64,000 nt of DNA from Halocynthiibacter namhaensis (GTDB lineage Bacteria; Pseudomonadota; Alphaproteobacteria; Rhodobacterales; Rhodobacteraceae): positions 1 to 64,000 of the forward strand of contig NZ_JWIF01000027.1 of assembly GCF_000812685.1 (NCBI RefSeq). Direction: 5' to 3'. How positions within the stretch are numbered: the first letter of the stretch is position 1; each line of letters begins with the position of its first letter. Shown one piece after another: positions 50,458 through 59,553 of this stretch. The translations under genes and the position numbers were made by a program. The notes beneath the pieces are model-generated. The model made no database searches, was not told the origin of the DNA, and was given only the letters and a program-made list of their open reading frames with translations.

Positions 50458-53297
50458 TTGCCCACCTTCCATGCGAGGTTTTCAGGACCCTTGCCAACAG
50501 GGGATTTGATGGGGTCGAAATCAGGTTGGCTGTTCTCGGGTGGGCCGTCGACCTTTTCGATTTTGACGCGCAGATCAAACCAAGCGGCTTGACCCGTGAC
50601 TGGATCAGAATTCGCCCAACGCAGACCATCGCCTTTTGGCGGCTGAAGTTCGTGGATGAGGTGGTTCAACAGGAAGCCTTTGGTGGCCTCTGGTGCTTTT
50701 TCGTCCAGCGCCCAAGTGCCCTTGCGTTTGCCGATCGCGTTCCATGTCCAGATGGTGTTGTCGTTTAACCCGCCGTGATGGGCGACAGGCACCGTGATTT
50801 CACCATGGGCGGATGAGATTTTCGCCCAATCACCATCTTCAAAACCATGTTTGGCAAAGATCTTGGTTGGCAAATACATAGGGTTACGCCCATGCAACTG
50901 ACGCAGCCAAGCGTTCTGCGTGCCCCAAGAATGATACATCGCCATGGGGCGTTGTGTCAGGGCATGAACTGTGAATTCCTCGGTGTCGACATTATCATCT
51001 TCAAAGGGTGCGTACCAAACGGGCAGGGGATCCAGGGTTTCCTTAATGCGTTCGCGCAGATGTTCTGGTGGCTGACGATGGCCGTGACCTTCGGCAGCAA
51101 GTTGGAACTTGCGCAAAGGTTCAACATAGAGGTTAAACAGGTAGGGTTGCGGCGCGTCATAGATGCCGGTTTTGACGGCCCAATCCTGATAGGCCATGTT
51201 CCAAGGCTTGTAAAAAGCGGCCTCTTCCGGGATGTGATGCACGGCGAAACCACCGTTCTCAATATAGCGATCCATCTGATCCGGGTTCACTTCACCACGG
51301 CCAAATTCATCGCCATTTTCGCCACGGAAACCGGAAAGCGGGCCGATGCCAGGTTTGCGTTCGTGATTGACGATGTAATCGGCGTAATCTTTGTATTTCG
51401 CGCTGCCGTCTTCATTCACAAAACCGGCCATGTGCAGCCGCGCACCAAGATCACACAGCACAGATTGGAAGCCACGCACATCGCGGTCAGGTTCAATCAC
51501 CGGCCAACGAATGGCGTCGGCGGCGGCGTCCGCTTCACAGATCGGGCGATCTAAAAGCGAAATACAATCGTGGCGTTCTAAATAAGTCGTGTCCGGCAAG
51601 ATCAGATCGGCATAGGCCACCATTTCCGAGGAATAGGCGTCAGAATAGATGATGTTCGGGATGACATAATCACCGTTTTCATCTTTGTCCGTCAGCATCT
51701 CCATCACACCTTTGGTGTTCATGGAAGAGTTCCAAGACATATTCGCCATATACATAAACAGCGTGTCGATCTTGTAAGGATCACCGGCGTGGGCGTTGGA
51801 AATCACCATATGCATAAGGCCGTGGGCCGACATCGGGTTTTCCCAAGTATAGGCTTTGTCGATGCGCGCGGGGGACCCGTCTTCTTTCAGCATCAGGTCA
51901 TCCGGCCCTTGTACGTAACCCAGATGCGGGCCGTTCAAAGGGGCACCAGGGGTGACTTTGCAGTGGGGTTTCGGGTGGGCTTCCGCAGGTTTAGGGTATG
52001 GTGGTTTGAAACGGAAACCACCAGGCACCTCAACCGTGCCCAGAAGGATCTGCAACACATGCAAAGCGCGGCAGGTTTGGAAGCCATTGGAATGGGCTGA
52101 GATCCCGCGCATGGAGTGGAAAGACACGGGGCGACCTGTCATGGTCTTGTGTTTTTCACCGCGGAAATCGGTCCATTCTTGTTCAATTTCAAAGGCTTCG
52201 TCAAAGGCGACGCGGGCAAGTTCGGCGGCGATTGCGCGGATGCGACCTGCGGGAACACCGCAGCGTTCTTCGACGGCTTCCGGTGCATATTCATCGGACA
52301 TATAGCGTTCAGCGAGGTGTTGGAACACTGGACGATGGGTTACGTCTTTTACGGTGTGGGTTGCCGCCAGATCAGGCTTTACGCCTTTTTTGTCAAAGGC
52401 CGTAGGCTTGCCGGTTGCCCGATCAATGACCAGAAGCTTGTCGTCTTTGTCGCGCAGAAGCAGGCCGAATTCATCGGATGTCTCATCGCCATTCACAAGC
52501 ACAGGAGCATTGGTGAAACGGGTCAGGTATTCCAGGTCAATCTTGCCGGCTTTCAGCAATTCATGCGCCAGCGACAGGATGAACAAACCATCAGTACCAG
52601 GCGTGATGCCGACCCATTCATCAGCAATTGCGTTGTAACCCGTACGAATTGGGTTGACGCCAATGATCTTCGCGCCGCGTTCTTTCAGCTTGGCCAGACC
52701 GGTTTTGATCGGGTTTGAATCGTGATCTTCGGCAACGCCAAACAGCATGAACAGTTTGCTGCGATCCCAATCTGGTTGGCCAAATTCCCAAAACGCCCCA
52801 CCCATGGTGTAGATGCCAGCGGCGGCCATATTGACGGAACAGAACCCACCGTGGGCTGCAAAGTTTGGTGTGCCGTAAGCCTGCGCCCAGAAACCGGTGA
52901 AGCTTTGGGATTGATCGCGGCCCGTGAAAAATGCCAGCTTTTCAGGGTTGGTTTCGCGGATGCGGGACAGATGCCCTGTGGCAATCTCTAACGCTTCATC
53001 CCAGGAAATCTCTTCGAATTCACCAGAACCACGTGGGCCAACGCGTTTCAAAGGGGCCTTCAGGCGGGATGGCGCGTTGATCTGCATGATCCCGGCAGAA
53101 CCCTTAGCGCAAAGCACGCCTTTGTTCACAGGGTGGTCGCGGTTGCCTTCGATATAGGCGACACGCATTTCGCCTTCATCGTCTTTTTTCATATGGACGT
53201 TAATTCCACAGCGACAGGCACACATGTAACAGGTGGTTTTGCGGATCTCATCGGAAACTTTGGGTGAGGTGTCAATCTGCGGCTGATGATGCGTCAT
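50454..53297 (-). CDS. soeA: Molybdopterin subunit of cytoplasmic sulfite dehydrogenase, 947 aa
   Basis: A member of the DMSO-reductase superfamily. Cys23, Cys26, Cys30 and Cys63 (C-Y-M-C-A-C-R-C ... V-L-C-A-K-G) bind an N-terminal [4Fe-4S] cluster. F-C-S-V-N-M-A near residue 155 may carry the molybdenum-ligating cysteine. No Tat signal is seen, unlike periplasmic relatives, and this agrees with SoeA, which oxidises sulfite to sulfate on the cytoplasmic side. The location directly after xsc-pta, which release sulfite, supports this over polysulfide or thiosulfate reductase. ATG 53297 with AGGA upstream. Length is typical of SoeA. Confidence 0.85.
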   Translation of the reverse strand: MTHHQPQIDTSPKVSDEIRKTTCYMCACRCGINVHMKKDDEGEMRVAYIEGNRDHPVNKGVLCAKGSAGIMQINAPSRLKAPLKRVGPRGSGEFEEISWDEALEIATGHLSRIRETNPEKLAFFTGRDQSQSFTGFWAQAYGTPNFAAHGGFCSVNMAAAGIYTMGGAFWEFGQPDWDRSKLFMLFGVAEDHDSNPIKTGLAKLKERGAKIIGVNPIRTGYNAIADEWVGITPGTDGLFILSLAHELLKAGKIDLEYLTRFTNAPVLVNGDETSDEFGLLLRDKDDKLLVIDRATGKPTAFDKKGVKPDLAATHTVKDVTHRPVFQHLAERYMSDEYAPEAVEERCGVPAGRIRAIAAELARVAFDEAFEIEQEWTDFRGEKHKTMTGRPVSFHSMRGISAHSNGFQTCRALHVLQILLGTVEVPGGFRFKPPYPKPAEAHPKPHCKVTPGAPLNGPHLGYVQGPDDLMLKEDGSPARIDKAYTWENPMSAHGLMHMVISNAHAGDPYKIDTLFMYMANMSWNSSMNTKGVMEMLTDKDENGDYVIPNIIYSDAYSSEMVAYADLILPDTTYLERHDCISLLDRPICEADAAADAIRWPVIEPDRDVRGFQSVLCDLGARLHMAGFVNEDGSAKYKDYADYIVNHERKPGIGPLSGFRGENGDEFGRGEVNPDQMDRYIENGGFAVHHIPEEAAFYKPWNMAYQDWAVKTGIYDAPQPYLFNLYVEPLRKFQLAAEGHGHRQPPEHLRERIKETLDPLPVWYAPFEDDNVDTEEFTVHALTQRPMAMYHSWGTQNAWLRQLHGRNPMYLPTKIFAKHGFEDGDWAKISSAHGEITVPVAHHGGLNDNTIWTWNAIGKRKGTWALDEKAPEATKGFLLNHLIHELQPPKGDGLRWANSDPVTGQAAWFDLRVKIEKVDGPPENSQPDFDPIKSPVGKGPENLAWKVGK

Positions 53298-53361
53298 GTG
53301 GTATCCTGTTGGCGAGAGAGGCTCTGGCTATTATTCTGCTGTTAAACCCTAATTTGGATTA

Positions 53362-54411
53362 TTATTCTAGCGGGGTCTTTGTGGCTGGGTTACTTTTTTG
53401 CATGGCCTGCAACGCGGTCACGGCGATCATTTCAGTTACATCCTGGGCCGAACACCCGCGTGACAGGTCATTTGCAGGCTTTGCGACCCCTTGCAGGATG
53501 GGCCCAATGGCTGCGTAACCGCCCAAGCGTTGGGTGATTTTATAGGCGATGTTGCCCGCGTCTAGGTTCGGGAAGATCATGACATTGGCGAGGCCCGCGA
53601 CATCTGAATCCGGCGCTTTGCGCGTGGCGATTTCAGGGACGAAGGCCGCGTCGAATTGCAATTCGCCATCAACCTGAAGGTCAGGGCGGGCTTTGCGCAA
53701 AGCCTGGGTTGCGGTGGAAACTTTGGTCACCATCGGGTGTTTGGCGCTGCCCCGTGTGGAAAAGCTGAGCATGGCGATTTTGGGATCTACCTGCAAAAGC
53801 GCCTGGGCGGATGTCGCGGATTGCTGGGCGATGGACACCAGATCATCAGCGCTTGGGTCAATTACGAGGCCACCGTCGGAATAGACCATAGCACGCGCGT
53901 CTGGCATCGCTTGTTCAGGTGGGAACATCAGGAAAAAGCTGGAAATCATTGCGGCATCTGGGGCAACGCCGATCACCTGGATTGCGGCGCGCACAACATC
54001 GGATGTGGTGTGAACTGCGCCCCCAAGCGTGCCATCCGCATGGCCTTCGCGCACAAGCATTGCGGCGTAAACAAGTGGTGTTTGGACAGCCACGCGGGCT
54101 TTATCCGCATCAACGCCTTTGTGTTTGCGCATCTCGTGGAATTGCGCGGCGAATGCCTCTGTCAGGGGGGAAGTCTTTGGGTCGTGAATTTCAATGCCGT
54201 CGGCAAGGGGCAAATCCTGCGTGGCAAGGCCTGCGTGAATTTCTGCTTCATCCCCGACAAGAATGACATTCACAAGGCCCAGCTTATGGGCGGCCAGCGC
54301 CCCCGCGATAATGCGGGGATCACTGCCTTCGCTTAAGGAAATCACCGGACGTGTTGCAAGCTTATGCGAGCGCAAAAGTTCAACCGGGGTCATCACATCA
54401 CGTCCAGTCAT
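53362..54411 (-). CDS. pta: Phosphate acetyltransferase, 349 aa
   Basis: PTA_PTB-type enzyme: S-L-S-E-G-S-D-P-R-I-I-A-G-A, G-T-L-G-G-A-V-H-T-T-S-D-V-V-R-A and F-P-N-L-D-A-G-N-I-A-Y-K-I-T-Q-R. It turns the acetyl phosphate made by Xsc into acetyl-CoA. The start is ATG 54411 (four bases after the xsc stop) or ATG 54393; an earlier start at 54462 lies inside xsc and is unlikely. This short, single-domain form is typical of xsc-linked pta genes. Confidence 0.92.
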   Translation of the reverse strand: MTGRDVMTPVELLRSHKLATRPVISLSEGSDPRIIAGALAAHKLGLVNVILVGDEAEIHAGLATQDLPLADGIEIHDPKTSPLTEAFAAQFHEMRKHKGVDADKARVAVQTPLVYAAMLVREGHADGTLGGAVHTTSDVVRAAIQVIGVAPDAAMISSFFLMFPPEQAMPDARAMVYSDGGLVIDPSADDLVSIAQQSATSAQALLQVDPKIAMLSFSTRGSAKHPMVTKVSTATQALRKARPDLQVDGELQFDAAFVPEIATRKAPDSDVAGLANVMIFPNLDAGNIAYKITQRLGGYAAIGPILQGVAKPANDLSRGCSAQDVTEMIAVTALQAMQKSNPATKTPLE

Positions 54412-54415
54412 TTGA

Positions 54416-56194
54416 TCAGGCGCCTTTCTGTGGGCGCATGTCGTCGGCAGAGATGCCAGCAACGGCCACTGGTTTCTTCATTGCGTCACGACGGAACGGG
54501 TCACCCAGTTCTTGGTTGATCATGGCCTCAATAAGGGTGGTGATGCCCGCTTTCTGGTCAATCACGGCCTGTGCCAATGCTGCGGTCAATTCGTCCATTG
54601 TGCGTGCGATAACGCCTTTTAGGCCACATGCGTTGGCGATGCCGGCGTAAGAAACCTGTTGGTCCAGTTCTGTGCCAACAAAGTTATCGTCGAACCACAG
54701 TGTTGAGTTGCGCTTTTCCGCACCCCATTGGTAGTTGCGGAACACAATTTGGGTCACGGCGGGCCATTCGCTGCGGCCAATCGCGGTCAATTCTGTCACA
54801 GCAATACCGAAGGCACCGTCACCAGAGAAGCCAACAACAGGCACATCAGGACAACCGATTTTCGCGCCAACAACAGAAGGCAGACCATAGCCACATGGGC
54901 CAAACAGACCAGGTGCCAGATATTTGCGGCCTTCTTCAAAGCTTGGGTAAGCGTTGCCGATCGCACAGTTGTTGCCGATGTCGGAAGAGATGATCGCTTC
55001 AACTGGCAGAGCAGATTGAATTGCGCGCCAAGCCATACGTGGGGACATCCAATCTGGTTTGTCGCCGCGTGCACGTTCGTTCCAGTTTGTGCCTGGATCG
55101 TCTTCTTCGTGGGTCATGGAAGACAGTTGCTGTGCCCATGCAGATTTGGTCTGCGCGATGGTTGCTTTGCGCGCGTCACGGCCTGCGTCGCCTGCGGTGT
55201 CAGACAGTTGTGCCAAGATGCCTTTTGCAACTTTCGCCGCATCACCGATGATGCCAACGGAAACCGCTTTGGTCAGGCCGATGCGATCAGGGTTGATGTC
55301 AACTTGGATGATCTTCGCATCTGACGGCCAGTATTCCATGCCGTAACCTGGCAGGGTAGAGAATGGGTTCAAACGTGTGCCAAGACACAGAACAACGTCA
55401 GCCTTGCTGATCAATTCCATGCCAGCTTTTGAACCGTTATAGCCGAGAGGACCGGCAAACAATGGGTGGTTGCCAGGGAACGCGTCATTGTGCTGGTAGC
55501 CAACGCAAACAGGCGCATCAAGACGTTCGGCCAGTTCTTTTGACGCTTCGATACCGCCAGCTGACAGAACAACGCCCGCGCCGTTCAAGATCACTGGGTT
55601 TTTCGCCTCAGAAATCAGTTTGGCAGCCTCAGATACCGCGGTTTCTCCGCCGGAAGGCAGTTCGAACTCAACGATTGCTGGCAGAACGATGTCGACAACC
55701 TGGGTCCACATATCGCGTGGAATGTTCAACTGTGCAGGGGCCGATGAACGTTTTGCGTTCATGATCACACGGTTCAGAACTTCGGCAACGCGGGATGGGT
55801 CGCGCACTTCTTCTTGGTAGCAAACACAATCCGCAAACATGCGCATCTGTTCCATTTCTTGGAAGCCACCTTGGCCGATGGTTTTGTTCGCAGCCTGTGG
55901 CGTCACCAACAACAAAGGTGTGTGGTTCCAGTAAGCGGTTTTCACGGCGGTCACGAAGTTTGTGATGCCTGGGCCGTTTTGCGCGATCATCATGGACATT
56001 TTTCCGGTCGCACGGGTGTAGCCGTCAGCCATAAAGCCGCCGGAACCCTCATGGGCGCAATCCCAGAAGCTGATGCCCGCTTTCGGGAAAATATCGGAAA
56101 TTGGCATCATGGCAGAGCCAATGATCCCAAAAGCGTGTTCAATACCGTGCATTTGTAGCGTTTTGACAAAAGCTTCTTCGGTGGTCATTTTCAT
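54416..56194 (-). CDS. xsc: Sulfoacetaldehyde acetyltransferase, 592 aa
   Basis: A ThDP-dependent enzyme of the acetolactate-synthase superfamily, with H-E-G-S-G-G-F-M-A-D-G-Y near residue 50 and a C-terminal G-D-G-A-F-G-I ... N-Y-Q-W-G-A motif binding ThDP/Mg. The specific Xsc pattern (F-G-I-I-G-S-A-M-M-P-I-S-D-I-F near the start) distinguishes it from IlvB. It converts sulfoacetaldehyde plus phosphate to acetyl phosphate and sulfite. ATG 56194 follows AGGAAG. The upstream region has paired TauR boxes and a possible structured leader. Confidence 0.95.
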   Translation of the reverse strand: MKMTTEEAFVKTLQMHGIEHAFGIIGSAMMPISDIFPKAGISFWDCAHEGSGGFMADGYTRATGKMSMMIAQNGPGITNFVTAVKTAYWNHTPLLLVTPQAANKTIGQGGFQEMEQMRMFADCVCYQEEVRDPSRVAEVLNRVIMNAKRSSAPAQLNIPRDMWTQVVDIVLPAIVEFELPSGGETAVSEAAKLISEAKNPVILNGAGVVLSAGGIEASKELAERLDAPVCVGYQHNDAFPGNHPLFAGPLGYNGSKAGMELISKADVVLCLGTRLNPFSTLPGYGMEYWPSDAKIIQVDINPDRIGLTKAVSVGIIGDAAKVAKGILAQLSDTAGDAGRDARKATIAQTKSAWAQQLSSMTHEEDDPGTNWNERARGDKPDWMSPRMAWRAIQSALPVEAIISSDIGNNCAIGNAYPSFEEGRKYLAPGLFGPCGYGLPSVVGAKIGCPDVPVVGFSGDGAFGIAVTELTAIGRSEWPAVTQIVFRNYQWGAEKRNSTLWFDDNFVGTELDQQVSYAGIANACGLKGVIARTMDELTAALAQAVIDQKAGITTLIEAMINQELGDPFRRDAMKKPVAVAGISADDMRPQKGA

Positions 56195-56245
56195 GGGATT
56201 ACTTCCTGTAGTTCGGGCCGTATTAGGCCGTGTGAGCGGGCGGGT

Positions 56246-56274
56246 TTCACGGAATGTGTCCCGTGAATCACGGG
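56246..56274 (-). promoter_or_regulatory. Mutually exclusive hairpins in the xsc leader
   Basis: TTCACGG (56246-56252) can pair with CCGTGAA (56261-56267), and CCCGTGA (56260-56266) can pair instead with TCACGGG (56268-56274). The two stems share bases and cannot coexist. They lie between the TauR boxes and the xsc start and may be an operator or an attenuator-like switch. Confidence 0.35.
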
Positions 56275-56315
56275 GTTACTGTGTCTCTATGAATACGTGT
56301 CGCAGGACTTAGGTA

Positions 56316-56347
56316 TTAGGGCCAGATGTATTCGAAATTAAGTCCAG
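56316..56347 (-). promoter_or_regulatory. TauR box pair upstream of xsc
   Basis: TTAGGGCCAG (56316-56325), 12 bases, then TTAAGTCCAG (56338-56347). On the xsc strand they read CTGGACTTAA and CTGGCCCTAA. The first equals the CTGGACTTAA element I recall for TauR of Rhodobacter capsulatus. The same arrangement occurs upstream of tpa. Confidence 0.7.
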
Positions 56348-56362
56348 AATGGATTTCGGGGT

Positions 56363-57817
56363 CTATTTGCGAAGTTCTTCAGCAAGAATGCGAATGCCAT
56401 CGGTGATCCGGTTGGCAGGAATTGATGAATACGCTAGGCGGAAGTACCCTTGGCCTTGTTCGGGTTCCTCAAAAAAGGGAATGCCAGGCTCAACCAACAC
56501 GCCACGCGCTTTGAGGGCATCCATGCGATCATCAATGTTAACGCCTGGTGGTGTGGCCATCCAATAGGATGAACCACCAAATTGCGCTGCCCCTGCGATT
56601 TCCAACCCTTGCGAGCGAATGGCACGGTCCATAACTTCGCGGCGCTCATGCAGTGCAAGACGTAGGCGGCGCACCAATGCATCGTAATGGCCGCGCGATA
56701 GAAAATAAGCGGCAGTGCGTTGAATATGGCCAGGCAAATGCCGCAGCATGGTCGCACGTAATCCACGGGCTTCGCGAATAAAGGCTTCTGATCCAACGAG
56801 ATAGCCAAGGCGTAAGCCTGGAAATAGTGATTTTGAGAAGGACCCGACATAGATCACACGCCCATCTTCATCCAAGGACTTAAGCGCGGGCGACGCGGTT
56901 GTGAGGAATGACATTTCGAATTCGTAATCATCTTCCACGATCAGGAAATCATCGGCGCGCGCTTTTTCAAGCAGGGCGCGGCGGCGTTCAATTGGCATGG
57001 TTGCTGTCGTTGGGCATTGGTGGCTGGGGGTTGCAAAAAGCACGTCCAGATCATCGGGCAACATGTCTGGATTAAGCCCTTTTTCATCAACATCTACAGG
57101 GGCAAGGTGGCAACGGGTCTGGCCCAAAACTTCGCGCAGGCCAGGGTAACACGGGTTTTCAAAAACGGCCTTGCGGCGCTGACCAAGCAGCAGTTGCGCA
57201 GTGATCCATAGGGCGTTTTGGGCGCCAACTGTGATCAGAATCTCTTCGGGGCGTGCCAATATTCCACGGCGCGGTAAAGTGTGGCGTGCGATGAATTCAA
57301 CCAGTTTTGGGTCGTCACGATCTGCGAAATCGCCCGTCAGTGATGTGAAATCTTTTTTGCCGAGGGCCTGTAGGGCGCAGAGGCGCCAGTTCTGTTGGTC
57401 GAACAATGTGGGATCGGCTTGGCCGTAGACGAACGGGTAGGAGTAGGCGCCCCAGTTTGACGGTTTGTCGACCTGGCGCACCCCGGAATAGCTTTGGCCA
57501 ATGGCGCGGGTCCAATCAACGGTGTCGTTGCTGCGGTTCTGCGGGATTTCAGGCGGGGGCGGGGCAGAATGGGACACATAATAGCCCGAACGCCCGGCAG
57601 AGGTCAGATAATCGTCCGCGATCAATTCGTTATAGGCCAGCGTCACGGTGATGCGGCTGACCCCCAAGTGACTGGCGAGTTTACGTGAAGATGGTAGTTT
57701 TTCACCGGGTTGGAAACGCCCCGACAGGATGCCTTCGGCAACCAATTGCTGAATTTGGCTTTGAAGTGTGCCTTCAAAACGCGGGTCCAGGAAAAAGGTT
57801 TCTTCAGAGATGGGCAT
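56363..57817 (-). CDS. tauR: MocR/GntR-type taurine regulator TauR, 484 aa
   Basis: An N-terminal GntR winged HTH (L-P-S-S-R-K-L-A-S-H-L-G-V-S-R-I-T-V, residues ~45-62) is joined to a fold-type I aminotransferase-like domain with the PLP lysine in G-S-F-S-K-S-L-F-P-G-L-R. MocR proteins of this kind bind PLP and a small amine; TauR activates taurine genes. ATG 57817 starts M-P-I-S-E; the upstream frame to 57916 covers the operator and is unlikely to be coding. The gene lies between tpa and xsc on the same strand, with its own operator and with a terminator behind tpa. Confidence 0.9.
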   Translation of the reverse strand: MPISEETFFLDPRFEGTLQSQIQQLVAEGILSGRFQPGEKLPSSRKLASHLGVSRITVTLAYNELIADDYLTSAGRSGYYVSHSAPPPPEIPQNRSNDTVDWTRAIGQSYSGVRQVDKPSNWGAYSYPFVYGQADPTLFDQQNWRLCALQALGKKDFTSLTGDFADRDDPKLVEFIARHTLPRRGILARPEEILITVGAQNALWITAQLLLGQRRKAVFENPCYPGLREVLGQTRCHLAPVDVDEKGLNPDMLPDDLDVLFATPSHQCPTTATMPIERRRALLEKARADDFLIVEDDYEFEMSFLTTASPALKSLDEDGRVIYVGSFSKSLFPGLRLGYLVGSEAFIREARGLRATMLRHLPGHIQRTAAYFLSRGHYDALVRRLRLALHERREVMDRAIRSQGLEIAGAAQFGGSSYWMATPPGVNIDDRMDALKARGVLVEPGIPFFEEPEQGQGYFRLAYSSIPANRITDGIRILAEELRK

Positions 57818-57821
57818 GGAA

Positions 57822-57858
57822 CTGGCTCTATCCGTCTGTATCTGGCTATAAGGCCAGA
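57822..57858. promoter_or_regulatory. Possible TauR auto-operator before tauR
   Basis: CTGGCTCTA (57822-57830) and CTGGCTATA (57842-57850) are direct repeats 20 bases apart, and TCTGGC / GCCAGA (57841-57858) form a dyad. They resemble the TauR boxes and lie within 45 bases of the tauR start, so binding would affect tauR's own expression. Confidence 0.45.
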
Positions 57859-57904
57859 CAAAGGGTGATCTGTCAAACCCGAGAGGGGACAGGGGGGTGT
57901 GAAA

Positions 57905-57930
57905 ACGGCCACACAATCCTGCGTGGCCGT
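57905..57930 (-). terminator. Rho-independent terminator of tpa
   Basis: ACGGCCAC (57905-57912) / GTGGCCGT (57923-57930) with a 10-base loop; on the minus strand TTTTC follows. It separates tpa transcription from tauR. Confidence 0.75.
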
Positions 57931-57954
57931 CTGTCGTTTACGCTATTGGGCGTG

Positions 57955-59325
57955 TTAGCCGCCGAAGACTTCGGTTAGGGCTTCGTCCACCGCGTTGCAG
58001 ATTTGGTCGATGTCATCTGCAGTTGCGATCAAAGCTGGGCTGAAACACAGGGTGTTGTTGAAGCCTGGAACGGACCGGTTTGTCGCGCCAATGATCACGC
58101 CACGGGCGTTACAAGCGGCAACAACTGCCCCTACTTTGGCTTCTTCAGCTGGCTCTTTGGTTTCACGGTCCTTCACAAGTTCAGCACCGACAAACAGACC
58201 TTTGCCACGCACATCACCAATAATGCTGTGCTTTTCAGCCAGTTTATTGAGGTTCGCAAGCATCCGCTCGCCCATTTTTGTGGTGTTTTCCAGCAGGTTT
58301 TCGTCTTCAATGATCTGCATATTTGCAAGCGCCGCCGCAGGGCCAGCCGTACAGCCACCAAAGGTGGAGATATCACGGAAGTAACTCATCTTGTCGGATG
58401 GATCTTCTTTGAACATGTCAAAGATTTCTTCAGTGGTCACAGTGATCGCAATCGCGGAATAACCGGAAGCAACGCCTTTCGCCATGGTCACGAAATCAGG
58501 CTTGATGCCGTAATGCTGATAGCCAAACCATTTGCCGGTACGACCCATGCCACAAACAACTTCGTCGATGTGTAGAAGGACTTCGTATTTTTTGCAGATC
58601 TCTTGAACGCGTTCCCAATAGCCCTCGGGTGCTTCGATCACACCACCACCAGCTGTCACTGGCTCAAGGCACAGCAGACCAACGGTTTCAGGGCCTTCAC
58701 GCAGGATGACTTCTTCGATGGCGTCAGCGGCTTTGCGGCCGTATTCAGCACCAGTCAGATCCCACTGCGCGCGGTATTCCATACAATGTGGAACGCGCAC
58801 AAAGCCAGGGGCCAATGGGCCAAACTGTGCAACGCGTTCATCTTGGCCACCAGCGGACATGGTCGCAAGGGTGGATCCGTGATAATCGCGGTCACGGTAC
58901 AAGATCTTGGTTTTTGTGCCATTGTTGCGTTTATGGGCCAGCTGGCGCACCATTTTGAAGACTTTTTCATTCGCTTCAGACCCAGAGTTCACGTAATAAA
59001 CGCGGCTCATGCCGGGCATTTTTTCGATCAGCTTCTTCGCGAATTCAGAACCGGGAATGGAACCAACGCTTTGGGCGAAATAGTTCATTTTTACCAGTTG
59101 TGCGTGCACGGCATCCGCGATTTCGGTGCGGCCATAGCCAACGTTGACGGTCCAAACACCGCCAGAAACAGCATCAAGGAATTCACGACCGGATTGATCC
59201 CAAACGCGCATGCCTTTGCCTTCCACGATGATACGTGGATCGTTGGTTTCCAGTGGTTTATGCTGGGTTAGATGGTGCCATACATGGGCGCGGTCGGCTT
59301 CGATGACATCAGACAGGTCATTCAT
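57955..59325 (-). CDS. tpa: Taurine:pyruvate aminotransferase, 456 aa
   Basis: Class III PLP aminotransferase: V-Y-Y-V-N-S-G-S-E-A-N-E, H-I-D-E-V-V-C-G-M-G-R-T-G and the PLP lysine in M-A-K-G-V-A-S-G-Y. ATG 59325 (M-N-D-L-S-D) has AAGGAG upstream; a start at 59382 adds unrelated residues. It transfers the amino group of taurine to pyruvate, giving sulfoacetaldehyde and alanine. Placement with tauR and xsc makes the Tpa assignment better than a generic omega-transaminase. Confidence 0.93.
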   Translation of the reverse strand: MNDLSDVIEADRAHVWHHLTQHKPLETNDPRIIVEGKGMRVWDQSGREFLDAVSGGVWTVNVGYGRTEIADAVHAQLVKMNYFAQSVGSIPGSEFAKKLIEKMPGMSRVYYVNSGSEANEKVFKMVRQLAHKRNNGTKTKILYRDRDYHGSTLATMSAGGQDERVAQFGPLAPGFVRVPHCMEYRAQWDLTGAEYGRKAADAIEEVILREGPETVGLLCLEPVTAGGGVIEAPEGYWERVQEICKKYEVLLHIDEVVCGMGRTGKWFGYQHYGIKPDFVTMAKGVASGYSAIAITVTTEEIFDMFKEDPSDKMSYFRDISTFGGCTAGPAAALANMQIIEDENLLENTTKMGERMLANLNKLAEKHSIIGDVRGKGLFVGAELVKDRETKEPAEEAKVGAVVAACNARGVIIGATNRSVPGFNNTLCFSPALIATADDIDQICNAVDEALTEVFGG

Positions 59326-59429
59326 GAGGTGAACTCCTTGCGGGCTGGGGCTCTGGATAAGAGCGAATCTTTTGCGTTGCATTGCTGCAAATCTTAAGCA
59401 TGAAGTTTGGCCTTAAAGAAGAGAATTCA

Positions 59430-59461
59430 TTAGGGCCAGACAAAACTCAATTTAAGGCCAG
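59430..59461 (-). promoter_or_regulatory. TauR box pair upstream of tpa
   Basis: TTAGGGCCAG (59430-59439), 12 bases, TTAAGGCCAG (59452-59461), the same spacing as upstream of xsc. A third, oppositely oriented copy, TTTGGCCTTAA, is at 59406-59416, nearer to tpa. Confidence 0.7.
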
Positions 59462-59553
59462 TTAATGTGTCCGATATTTGCAAAGGCGGCGTAAATTGTT
59501 TGCGCAGCGTCACTCAAATGGGCATATTGATGAAAATTATTCGGGAATGCATC

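Noticed and set aside
50454-53297. Thiosulfate/polysulfide or DMSO reductase
   Set aside because: No Tat signal is present and the gene follows xsc-pta; cytoplasmic sulfite dehydrogenase fits better, though only assay would prove it.
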